64,000 bases of DNA from Sediminicoccus rosea (GTDB lineage: Bacteria; Pseudomonadota; Alphaproteobacteria; Acetobacterales; Acetobacteraceae): the NCBI RefSeq assembly GCF_033547095.1, contig NZ_CP137852.1, forward strand, positions 1,791,501-1,855,500, given 5' to 3'. Shown in pieces: positions 1 to 6,856 of the stretch. The notes under the pieces were generated by a model. It was not told where the DNA came from and did no database searches. It saw nothing but the letters and a program-made list of their open reading frames with translations. Within the stretch, counting starts at the first letter, position 1. The number at the start of each line of letters is the position of its first letter. The position numbers and the translations under genes are program-made.

Positions 1-1
1 G

Positions 2-715
2 GCGAAAGGCGGCAGTGGCGCGGTCACCTACCGCGAGTTGAGTGAGGGCGAGCAGCAGCTCCTCCTCGTCCTTGGGCTGTTGAAATTCACAGCGCGCGAC
101 GACGCGCTGTTCCTTCTCGACGAACCGGACACTCACCTCAATCCCGTGTGGAGCACGCAATACCTGGATTTTCTGGACCGCTTCATTCGCACGCGGGAGC
201 GGGGCGAGAGCTGCCACATCGTCATGTCATCCCACGACCCTCTTGTCCTCGCGGGTCTGAAGCAAACAGAGGTGCGGATTCTCCGGCGCGATGCAACCGG
301 ACGGCCGATGGCTGAACCGCCGGTCAACGACCCGCGGGGGATGGGCATTCAGGCCATCTTGGCGAGCGATCTTTTCCGCTTGCCGGCGGCTGGACTGGAT
401 ACGGAAACCCAGCGCGAACTGGACACGCAAAGAGAGTTGGCCACGGATCCGAACCTCACGGCCGAGCAGCAGCAGGCTTTGCGCGACGTGACAGACCGTC
501 TCAACCGCAAGGGGTTTTGGCGAAGCGATCGCGATCCGCTCTACCAAATCTTCCTGCAAAAGTTTGTCCCCCGGTGGATGGAGCGAGCGAGGCCCGAATG
601 GCGCGAGGCGGTTCAGCTCACGCCTGAGCAGATGCATGAGCGAGATGCCCTCGCCGACGAGATTGCGGCCGAGATCGCAGAGGAGGTGGCGGCCGAGAGG
701 GCGGCCCGCGCATGA
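2..715 (+). CDS. ABC/AAA-type ATPase, PtuA-like (5' end outside window)
   Basis: This is the C-terminal part of an SMC/ABC-like ATPase; the reading frame is open to the left edge, so the start lies outside. Visible motifs are the ABC signature (LSEGEQQ, from base 38), Walker B (LFLLDEPDTHLNP) and the H-loop (MSSHDPL); the Walker A is not in the window. These are features of the AAA_21/OLD-like ATPases that pair with HNH nucleases in Septu and PtuAB-carrying retrons. The C-terminal ~100 residues are helical and charged. Its TGA overlaps the start of the HNH gene by 4 bp (ATGA), so the two are probably translationally coupled. Role inferred: NTP-hydrolysing sensor or scaffold of an anti-phage complex. 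Other DNA-repair-type AAA ATPases cannot be excluded without the N-terminus. Confidence 0.8.
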   Translation, partial: AKGGSGAVTYRELSEGEQQLLLVLGLLKFTARDDALFLLDEPDTHLNPVWSTQYLDFLDRFIRTRERGESCHIVMSSHDPLVLAGLKQTEVRILRRDATGRPMAEPPVNDPRGMGIQAILASDLFRLPAAGLDTETQRELDTQRELATDPNLTAEQQQALRDVTDRLNRKGFWRSDRDPLYQIFLQKFVPRWMERARPEWREAVQLTPEQMHERDALADEIAAEIAEEVAAERAARA

Positions 716-1599
716 GATACATCGATCTTGATCTACTGGTGGGCCGCACGGACGCGCAGCCGCTCATCGAAGCCGCCGAAGCCGCCCGCCACGCGATCTG
801 TGCCGCAAGCGACGCCTCGGCGCGCAAGGCCCTCATCAATGCCAATCGCGAGCGATGGGTCGCGTTCCGACCGGTTTTTCAAGCGGTGTTTGGCGAGAAG
901 TGCTGGTATACCGAGTCTCGCAATCCCGGCACCGATGACGATGTGGACCACTACCGACCGAAGGGTCGGATCGCCGAAAGGCCAGGGCACGGCGGCTACT
1001 GGTGGGAAGCGCTGCATTGGCGAAACTTCCGCCTGAGCTGCCATCGCGCCAATCGCTTGCGCGAGAACCCGGAAACCGGTGAGACGCACGGCAAGGGTGA
1101 CCGCTTTCCACTCATTGAGGAGCAGGACCGCTGGCGACGGCCTAGCGACGCGTGCCAAGAACGCCCGGCGCTCCTGGACCCGACCGACCCGTCCGATCCA
1201 CCGCTACTCACCTTCGAGATCGACGGGCGTGTGGCAGTCGCGCCGGCCCACGCGAGCGACGCGACGGCTGCGAAGCGGGTCGAAATCTCGCGGATCTACC
1301 TCCACCTCGACTGGCCAGCGTTCGTTACCGATCGGCGCGACCTGTACGCCACTGTGCTGCTGAAGGTGGGAGATGGTGACAAGGCCGATGCGGCGTTTCG
1401 GCGAGGCGAGGCAGGAGCTCGGGATACGCTGAAGGCAGTCGCGCGCGATCTCATCCGGATGGTCCATGACCGCGCCACCTACTCCCGGGCGGCGGTCGCC
1501 TATATCCACCGCTTTGGTGACCGCGATTGGGTCAGGCGCTACGTCCTGCCGCACATCCCGGCGGCTGCTCTGCCAGGCGTCCCGGTGGCCGCTCAATGA
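712..1599 (+). CDS. HNH endonuclease, PtuB/Septu-like (TIGR02646-type)
   Basis: A 295-residue protein with an HNH-fold nuclease core: Cys64 in KCWYTE, the catalytic-type DVDHYRPK around His80, WW at 97-98, WRNFRLSC at 103-110 and Asn114. This layout matches the PtuB family, the nuclease partner of PtuA in Septu and in Ec78-type retrons. The zinc-ligand pairs that are CxxC in many HNH proteins read CWYT and CHRA here, so the second Cys of each pair is absent. It starts inside the stop of the ATPase gene (ATGA), and its own stop overlaps the following methyltransferase start in the same way, which argues for one operon. Expected role: DNA or RNA cleavage on phage infection, gated by the ATPase. 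The function is inferred from family and neighbour. Confidence 0.8.
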   Translation: MRYIDLDLLVGRTDAQPLIEAAEAARHAICAASDASARKALINANRERWVAFRPVFQAVFGEKCWYTESRNPGTDDDVDHYRPKGRIAERPGHGGYWWEALHWRNFRLSCHRANRLRENPETGETHGKGDRFPLIEEQDRWRRPSDACQERPALLDPTDPSDPPLLTFEIDGRVAVAPAHASDATAAKRVEISRIYLHLDWPAFVTDRRDLYATVLLKVGDGDKADAAFRRGEAGARDTLKAVARDLIRMVHDRATYSRAAVAYIHRFGDRDWVRRYVLPHIPAAALPGVPVAAQ

Positions 1600-3185
1600 G
1601 TGGACATGACGCTGCCGCCTCTCTGGTTCGAAAGCTGTGGCAGTATTGCAATGTGCTGCGCGACGACGGCCTCTCCTACCCTGACTACGTCGAGCAGCTC
1701 ACCTACCTCCTGTTCCTCAAGATGTCGGATGAGCAGGGCTCGGAGGCGGTGCCGGCTGATTGCTCCTGGTCGTCGCTCGTCGGTCTCGACGCACCGGCAA
1801 TGCACCGTCACTACTCGGTGGCTTTATCCGCCCTCGGGAGCCGCGGCGGCATGCTCGGGCTCGTGTTTCGCAACGCCAGAAACAAGATTCGCGATCCAGC
1901 CAAATTACGCCTCCTCGTTCTGGACTTGATCGGCACAACGGAGTGGATGGGTCTATCCGCCGACCTTAAAGGCGATGCGTACGAGGGCCTACTAGAGAAG
2001 AACGCGCGGGACACAAAGAGTGGCGCCGGACAGTACTTCACCCCACGTCCCCTCACAGAAGCCGTCGTCGAGTGCATCGACCCGCGCCCCGGCGAGGTGG
2101 TCTGCGATCCGGCATGCGGGACCGCCGGCTTCCTGCTGGCGGCGCAACGGCACATCCAAGCCAGGAACCCCGGGCTGACGCGCGCCCAGAGGCGGCACTT
2201 GGCAACGCGGGCGTTGCGCGGCACTGAGCTGGTCGAGGAGGTCGCGCGCCTGGCCGCTATGAACCTGTTGCTGCACGGCATCTCGGGGGGCGCGGACGAC
2301 GAGTTGCCCATCGTGTGCGAGGACAGTCTGCACCGGCGACCGCAGACTAAGGCGGACGTCGTGCTGAGCAACCCACCGTTCGGAGTAAAGGGCAGCGTGA
2401 CGTACGCGAAGGATGGGCGAAGTACCGGCCGCGCGCTGGACGAGTTGACGATTGTGAGGCCCGATTTCTGGGTTCGTACCGCGAACAAGCAGCTGAACTT
2501 CCTCCAGCACATCTCCAGCCTGCTGAAGCCGGGGGGACGGGCTGCAGTGGTCGTGCCGGACAACGTGCTGTTCGAGGCCGGCGCCGCCGCCGCGGTGCGG
2601 CGTCGTCTGGTGGAGGAGCATGACGTCCACACGCTGCTCCGGCTGCCTACCGGCCTGTTCTACGCGCAGGGCGTGAAGGCGAATGTTCTATTTTTCGACA
2701 AACCAAAAGCTCGGTCAGGACCGTCCAAGCCTGACCTTTGGGTGTACGACCTCCGGTCGGCGAACCGCTTTACCTTGAAGACGAAGCCGTTGCAGCGCAG
2801 CGATCTCGCGGAATTCGTGCGCTTGTATAGGCCCGGTGACACCCAAGGGCGGGCCTCGGCTGACGCCGCGGGGAGCGACATCGGACGATGGCAACGGTTC
2901 AGCAGGGAGGCAATCCTCGCCCACGTCGATTGCCGTCTCGATCTGATGCCCGAAGTGGGCACAGACACCGGCGATCGGTCAGGCACGGACCGGATCGACG
3001 AGATCTCGCGCTTGATCGCAGAGGACCTCGCGCATGCTCTCCGTCACTTGGCCCTTGTGTCGCACAGCACGGTGGCCGTCAAGCGCGGCAAGCCGGATCA
3101 CCAAGGGCCAGATGCGGACGCGCAGGCAGGGACGAAGGCGCAGGCCTCGTCAGCTCGTGGACGCAGCCCCAGAGGGAAGGATTAG
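1596..3185 (+). CDS. hsdM: N6-adenine DNA methyltransferase, HsdM-like
   Basis: A 529-residue class I methyltransferase. An HsdM N-terminal helical domain (residues ~8-120) precedes the SAM motif DPACGTAGFL (171-180) and the catalytic NPPF (259-262). The GQYFTP motif (145-150) is the usual HsdM lead-in. The ATG at 1596 is preferred over an in-frame codon at 1527 because it gives an ATGA overlap with the HNH gene and begins directly with the conserved domain. Type I systems need HsdS for target recognition and HsdR for cleavage. Neither follows: the gene ends exactly where mobile-element debris begins on the other strand. It may be an orphan of a broken type I system, or the self-protection subunit of the ATPase-HNH module upstream. 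Confidence 0.88.
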   Translation: MSGHDAAASLVRKLWQYCNVLRDDGLSYPDYVEQLTYLLFLKMSDEQGSEAVPADCSWSSLVGLDAPAMHRHYSVALSALGSRGGMLGLVFRNARNKIRDPAKLRLLVLDLIGTTEWMGLSADLKGDAYEGLLEKNARDTKSGAGQYFTPRPLTEAVVECIDPRPGEVVCDPACGTAGFLLAAQRHIQARNPGLTRAQRRHLATRALRGTELVEEVARLAAMNLLLHGISGGADDELPIVCEDSLHRRPQTKADVVLSNPPFGVKGSVTYAKDGRSTGRALDELTIVRPDFWVRTANKQLNFLQHISSLLKPGGRAAVVVPDNVLFEAGAAAAVRRRLVEEHDVHTLLRLPTGLFYAQGVKANVLFFDKPKARSGPSKPDLWVYDLRSANRFTLKTKPLQRSDLAEFVRLYRPGDTQGRASADAAGSDIGRWQRFSREAILAHVDCRLDLMPEVGTDTGDRSGTDRIDEISRLIAEDLAHALRHLALVSHSTVAVKRGKPDHQGPDADAQAGTKAQASSARGRSPRGKD

Positions 3186-3521
3186 TTCGCGCGCGAGGCG
3201 AGCACCCGCCGCACTTGCGCCGGCGCCCAGCGGTGCCCTCCGCGCGGCGCGGGAATGCTACGCGCCATAAGGGCCTTGGCGACCTCGGCGAGCGTCGCGG
3301 CGCCGGCGCGCTTCGCCTACTCCACGTAGGGCAGCACCGCGGCGGTGCGGCGCATGGCGTTCTCCACCTGCGCCTTGTTGGCGCGCGCGGCGAGCACAGG
3401 GTCACGCGCGAAGAGGTGCGGGTTGCCGAGCCCAGCGCCACGCGCCTTCGCCACGGGGAGTGCCGCCTTCGTGTGCGCGCTGATCATCCACCTCCTCCTC
3501 GGCGACTGTGGCGAGGATGAT
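3182..3521 (-). pseudogene. Serine recombinase C-terminal remnant
   Basis: On the minus strand the sequence encodes the end of a resolvase/invertase-type serine recombinase. ILATVAEEE is followed, after a one-base frame change near 3488-3500, by MISAHTKAALPVAKARG (from 3487), the typical helix E region. A helix-turn-helix tail ending in PAPRGGHRWAPAQVRRVL follows. An in-frame TAG at 3317-3319 interrupts it, where relatives usually have Gln. The stop codon overlaps the hsdM stop tail to tail. The N-terminal catalytic domain with its serine is missing; IS66 sequence is joined in its place. It is non-functional. Confidence 0.7.
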
Positions 3522-3529
3522 GCCGCCGC

Positions 3530-4043
3530 CTGCCGCGGCGAGCGTCTTGTAGGCGCCGTAGCCATCGCATTGCAGGAGGCCGCGATAGCCGCGCAGCAAC
3601 TCCTTCGCGTGCTCGGCGCCACGGCCCGGCGCGGAATGGAACACCACCGCCGGCGGATCCGTGCCGCCCTAGGGACGGTCGTCGCGCGCGATCGCCCAGG
3701 CATAGCCCTTCTTCGTTCGGCCGCGGCCGGGGTCCAGTACCGGCATCGTGGTCTCGTCGGCGAACAGCCGCGCGGAGCCCAGCAGGATCTCCCGCATGCG
3801 GCGCACGACCGGCATGACTTCGTTCGCCGCCGTGCCGGTCCAGTCGGCCAACACCCCGCGGCCGATCTCGATCCCCTGGCGCGCCAGGATCTACGCCTGG
3901 CGATAGAGCGGCAGGTGGTCGGCGTAGCGCGAGACCAGCACATGCGCGACCGTCGCCTCGGTCGACACACCGCCCTCGATCAGGCGGGCTGGCGCTGACG
4001 CCTGCGGGCGGCGCTGCCAGCCAGGCGCCGAAACCTGACCGCC
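3530..4043 (-). pseudogene. IS66-family transposase (TnpC) fragment
   Basis: The minus strand reads as the middle of an IS66 transposase in one frame. It contains RLIEGGVSTEATVAHVLVSR, YADHLPLYRQ, LADWTGTAANEV, LFADETTMPVLDPGRGRTKK and LLQCDGYGAYKTL. The FADET aspartate and the CDGYGAY aspartate correspond to the DDE-type core. Two in-frame TAG codons interrupt it: 3891-3893, where relatives have Gln, and 3669-3671, where they have Trp. Each is one transition away from the expected codon. The N-terminal zinc/leucine-zipper region and the C-terminal third are absent, and no terminal inverted repeats could be recognised. The downstream end is fused to recombinase sequence. Dead element. Confidence 0.85.
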
Positions 4044-4272
4044 GCCGCCGTGGGATGCATCCAGGCCGAGCACGCGGCTAGCATCGCTCCCATCGCGGCG
4101 CGTCTCGCCACGGCACGCATGCAGGAGCGCACGCTCTCCGATCTCGTGAACCGGGCGTTCGGCCTCACACCCGCCGAGGAAGCGCTGATGTGGAAGGCCG
4201 CGCCGCCGCGCATGCCGATCCCAGCGCCGATGAGCCTCAGCGAGGAGGCCCCCAAACCCGAGAGGGCGCAGC
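4044..4272 (+). pseudogene. C-terminal stub of a large adenine-specific DNA methyltransferase (Eco57I/type ISP-like)
   Basis: The plus-strand frame contains RLATARMQERTLSDLVNRAF followed by GLTPAEEALMWKAAPPRMP. This resembles the end of Eco57I-class or BREX/ISP-type adenine methyltransferases, where a helical tail of the form LVNxAYGLTPEE...LMWxTAPPRMP is common. Everything upstream is replaced by the IS66 fragment. No in-frame stop occurs before the next gene's start, so the exact end is unclear. It looks like the surviving 3' end of a gene destroyed by the element, and shows that the locus once carried another modification or restriction enzyme. Confidence 0.5.
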
Positions 4273-4806
4273 ATGACGCCGGCGTCCCTGCGGGCCGTCC
4301 TCGCGGCTCTCTGGCGCGTCGCGTGGCAGGGCTCGATGCTGATTGGAGCCTCGGCGGGAGCCGTTGCCGCCGTGCTCTATATCGCGGACTTCGCCTTTCC
4401 GAGCCCGGGCGAGGGAGGAACGGCCCCGGCAGACTTCAATGTGGTCATCGGGCTCATTCTGACCGCCGTCACGGTGATCCTTGGGGCGTTGGCCTTGGTG
4501 CTGGCGGTAGCGGCGGTGGTGGGTTACGCGCAGATCAAGGCGGCCGTGGAGCGCACGACGGCAGAGGAAGCCCGGGAAATGACCAAGGCGGTCACTCCGG
4601 ACGGCGCCCGACCCGTGGCCGAGGCTATCGCAAGGGAGACAGCCGCGGCGGTTGCCTCTAGGGTCGCAGGTAACGTGGCCGAAGTGATCGCGGCCAGAAC
4701 CTTCGCCGCAGCCTCTGAGCGGGGCGTTGAACCTTCAAGCGATGGTGACGATCTCAAGAGCGCTGCCGTGGGAGGGGAGGGGGATGCGAAGCCAAGTTCA
4801 GACTGA
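4273..4806 (+). CDS. Small membrane protein of unknown function
   Basis: A 177-residue protein with two predicted transmembrane helices: residues ~15-40 (WQGSMLIGASAGAVAAVLYI) and ~55-85 (VVIGLILTAVTVILGALALV...). An alanine-rich helical cytoplasmic tail follows (AEAIARETAAAVASRVAGNV), likely amphipathic or coiled. No family is recognised. It sits between the methyltransferase stub and the ImmA/IrrE-type gene and overlaps the start of the latter by 23 bp, so the two are probably co-expressed. Two-helix membrane proteins next to peptidases or nucleases in islands are sometimes effectors or immunity proteins, but nothing here demonstrates that. Confidence 0.65.
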   Translation: MTPASLRAVLAALWRVAWQGSMLIGASAGAVAAVLYIADFAFPSPGEGGTAPADFNVVIGLILTAVTVILGALALVLAVAAVVGYAQIKAAVERTTAEEAREMTKAVTPDGARPVAEAIARETAAAVASRVAGNVAEVIAARTFAAASERGVEPSSDGDDLKSAAVGGEGDAKPSSD

Positions 4807-5272
4807 AGCCGCGGCGCTCCTTCCCATGGAGGTGATCCGCGATTTCGCGGATCGAGCGCCCGTGGACCTCGATGCGATGGCCCGTGCCCTCGGTGTGGAG
4901 GTGCGGCGCGACCAAAACCTGCCTGAGAACGTCTCAGGGAAGATCGAACGGCGCCGGGCTGGCGTCGTGGCGACGATCAATGCGTCCCACCTCGCCAACC
5001 GCCAGCGCTTCACCTTGGCGCACGAGTTGGCCCATCGCATCCTGCACAGCGACCTGATTGGCGACGGCATCACCGATGATGGGCTGTATCGCAGCAGCTT
5101 GTCCGACGACATTGAGCGCCAGGCGAATGCCTTCGCTGCCGAGCTGCTCATGCCGGCGCGATTGGTCCGGAAGCTCTACCGCGAGGGGATGAAAGACACG
5201 CCGAGCATCGCGGAGCGATTCGATGTCTCCTACGACGCGGCCAGGGTGCGGCTGCGCGAGCTTTTCGGGTAG
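4784..5272 (+). CDS. ImmA/IrrE-family metallopeptidase
   Basis: A 162-residue M78-type zinc peptidase with the HExxH motif HELAH at residues 80-84 and the downstream acidic helix ERQANAFAAELLMP, which supplies the third zinc ligand. The ATG at 4784 is chosen because it follows a purine-rich run (GGGAGGGGAGGGG); an in-frame codon at 4727 lacks this. ImmA-type proteases cleave phage-like repressors to trigger excision, and IrrE/PprI proteases cleave DdrO-type repressors in stress. No XRE repressor partner is fused or adjacent, which is unusual since many family members carry one. It is the last gene of the island before the tRNA. Confidence 0.88.
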   Translation: MRSQVQTEAAALLPMEVIRDFADRAPVDLDAMARALGVEVRRDQNLPENVSGKIERRRAGVVATINASHLANRQRFTLAHELAHRILHSDLIGDGITDDGLYRSSLSDDIERQANAFAAELLMPARLVRKLYREGMKDTPSIAERFDVSYDAARVRLRELFG

Positions 5273-5446
5273 GACGGGACCGATGATGGTCCGGGCTCCG
5301 GTCCAACCCATAGCCTTCCCCGTTCTCAAGCCACAGCACTGGGCGCTCCCAGGCGGAACCATCCCCCACTATTTCCAGCCAAGTGTGGGAACCATTGTGG
5401 GAACCTGGGGAACGCGGCCCCGAAACCCGCAGAAAACCTATGGTAA
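5273..5446. other. Island-tRNA junction, no gene seen
   Basis: This 174-bp stretch lies between the peptidase stop and the encoded CCA end of tRNA-Ser. Short near-repeats of GTGGGAACC occur at about 5384-5406. I find no convincing gene and no integrase. By position it is where an attachment-site duplication of the tRNA 3' end would be sought, but the partner copy would lie beyond the left edge. Confidence 0.4.
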
Positions 5447-5537
5447 TGGCGGATGAGGTGGGATTCGAACCCACGATAGGCTTTTGACCTATACGCACTT
5501 TCCAGGCGCGCGCCTTCGACCACTCGGCCACCCATCC
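5447..5537 (-). tRNA. tRNA-Ser: tRNA-Ser (anticodon GGA), CCA encoded
   Basis: The minus strand folds as a class II tRNA. The acceptor GGATGGG (5537-5531) pairs with the 3' strand ending ATCC, then a G discriminator at 5450 and an encoded CCA at 5449-5447. The anticodon loop CTGGAAA gives GGA, reading UCC/UCU serine codons. A long variable arm and a T-arm with GGTTCGAATCC are present. Its 3' end faces the defence island at lower coordinates, the usual orientation for a tRNA used as an integration site. Confidence 0.95.
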
Positions 5538-5582
5538 AGCGCGCCCCTCCTTAAGGCGGCTCGCGCCCGTGGGCAAGCGGGG

Positions 5583-5783
5583 TCAGAAATCGCTCACCCG
5601 GCCCTTGCGTTCCCAGTCATTGTAGCGCGTGGGTTCGGGGCCAGCGGGACCGCCTTCCTCGACCGCGGCGGGTGCCGCCGGGCGCGGCGGGCGGTTGATC
5701 GGCGTCAGCGGCGGCGCGCTGCGCGGCTTGCCCGCGGGCACGGCCACGGGAGAAGGTGAGGGGGTCTTTTCTTCATCGCTCAT
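5583..5783 (-). CDS. DUF1674 protein, succinate dehydrogenase assembly factor 4-like
   Basis: A 66-residue protein. A low-complexity Pro/Ala-rich N-terminal half is followed by the conserved DUF1674 C-terminus RYNDWERKGRVSDF. The family (Sdh8/SDHAF4) helps load flavinylated SdhA in mitochondria and is widespread in alphaproteobacteria, where its role is assumed to be similar. A longer reading frame exists upstream, but the ATG at 5783 gives the usual family length; the upstream frame is antisense to htpX. It is divergent from htpX, with about 36 bp between the two starts. Confidence 0.85.
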   Translation of the reverse strand: MSDEEKTPSPSPVAVPAGKPRSAPPLTPINRPPRPAAPAAVEEGGPAGPEPTRYNDWERKGRVSDF

Positions 5784-5819
5784 GATGCCGATGTGGGATG
5801 GCACAGGGATTCGCGAAAG

Positions 5820-6734
5820 ATGCTCAAGACCTTCATCCTCCTGGGCGCCCTCACGGCGCTCTTCATGGTGGTGGGCTACGCCCTCGGCGGCGAGGCGGGC
5901 GCCACCATGGCGCTGCTCATGGCCGGCGGCATGAACCTCTTCGCCTGGTGGGGCAGTGACCGCATGGTGCTGCGCATGCACAACGCCCAGCCCGTGACCG
6001 AGGCCGAGGCGCCGCAGCTCTACCGCATGACGGCCGATCTCGCCGCGCGCGCCGGCATGCCCATGCCCGCGCTCTACATCATCCATGAGGACCAGCCCAA
6101 CGCCTTCGCCACCGGCCGCAGCCCCGAACGCGGCGCCGTCGCGGTCAACACCGGCCTGCTCGACCTGATGAACCAGCAGGAGGTGGCCGGCGTGATCGCG
6201 CATGAGCTGGCCCACATCAAGAACCGCGACACGCTGATCATGGCGGTGACGGCCACACTCGCCGGCGCCATCGGCTTCCTCGCGCAGTTCGCCTTCATGA
6301 TGGGCCGCGGGCGGGAGAACCGGCCCAACCCCATCGCCATGATCCTGATGGTCATCCTCGCCCCCATGGCCGCGATGCTGGTGCAGATGGCCATCTCCCG
6401 CGCGCGGGAGTTCGAGGCGGATGCGGAAGGGGCACGCATCTGCGGTGATCCCTCCTGGCTCGCCAACGGCCTCGCCAAGCTCGAGCGCGGCAAGATCGGC
6501 CATGTGAACCAGACAGCCGAGGCCAATCCCGGCAGCGCCCACATGTTCATCATCAACCCGCTCTCCGGCCTGCGCATGGACCGCCTCTTCGCCACCCATC
6601 CGCCGACGCAGGAGCGCATCGCGCGGCTGATGGCACTGGGCGGCATGTCGCCCCCGCGCGGCGCGCCGGCGATGGCCGCCCCGCGCGGCGCCTCGCCCTG
6701 GTCGGCGCCGGCCAAGCGCAACCCTTGGGCATGA
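5820..6734 (+). CDS. htpX: Zinc metalloprotease HtpX
   Basis: A 304-residue M48 inner-membrane protease. Two N-terminal transmembrane helices (residues ~4-20 and ~28-45) precede the cytoplasmic zinc site HELAH (128-132), two further hydrophobic helices (~140-160 and ~175-195), and the third-ligand region ISRAREFEADAEGA. The C-terminus has the usual HPPTQERIARL. HtpX degrades misfolded membrane proteins alongside FtsH. The start at 5820 gives the standard beginning MLKTFILLGALTALFMVVGY; an in-frame ATG nine codons upstream is less conserved. A near-perfect palindrome (TGCCCGGGcCCCGGGCA, 6746-6762) follows the stop but has no U-tract. Confidence 0.95.
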   Translation: MLKTFILLGALTALFMVVGYALGGEAGATMALLMAGGMNLFAWWGSDRMVLRMHNAQPVTEAEAPQLYRMTADLAARAGMPMPALYIIHEDQPNAFATGRSPERGAVAVNTGLLDLMNQQEVAGVIAHELAHIKNRDTLIMAVTATLAGAIGFLAQFAFMMGRGRENRPNPIAMILMVILAPMAAMLVQMAISRAREFEADAEGARICGDPSWLANGLAKLERGKIGHVNQTAEANPGSAHMFIINPLSGLRMDRLFATHPPTQERIARLMALGGMSPPRGAPAMAAPRGASPWSAPAKRNPWA

Positions 6735-6856
6735 GGGGCGACGCCTGCCCGGGCCCCGGGCAAAGCCCCCGGTTCTGACAAGGACGTAATCCTTTCCGGG
6801 CTGTCGCTCCCGGTGCCGCATGGCATGCTGCCCGCTGCATTCATGCAGGAGGCGAC

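Noticed and set aside
3317-3893. Amber-codon readthrough or recoding, since all three stops in the remnant are TAG
   Set aside because: The same remnant also has a frame change, lost ends and a junction between two elements, so ordinary decay is the simpler explanation. Three stops are too few to infer recoding.
1-5450. Prophage
   Set aside because: No capsid, portal, terminase, tail or lysis genes are visible; the content is defence plus transposon and recombinase debris.
5223-5456. A possible integrase fragment next to tRNA-Ser
   Set aside because: The 77-residue frame has no recognisable Arg-His-Arg-Tyr recombinase motifs and runs into the tRNA, so I do not call it a gene.
6746-6762. Terminator after htpX
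   Set aside because: The palindrome is strong but is followed by AAAGCCCCC, not a U-tract, so I leave it as an unexplained stem-loop.
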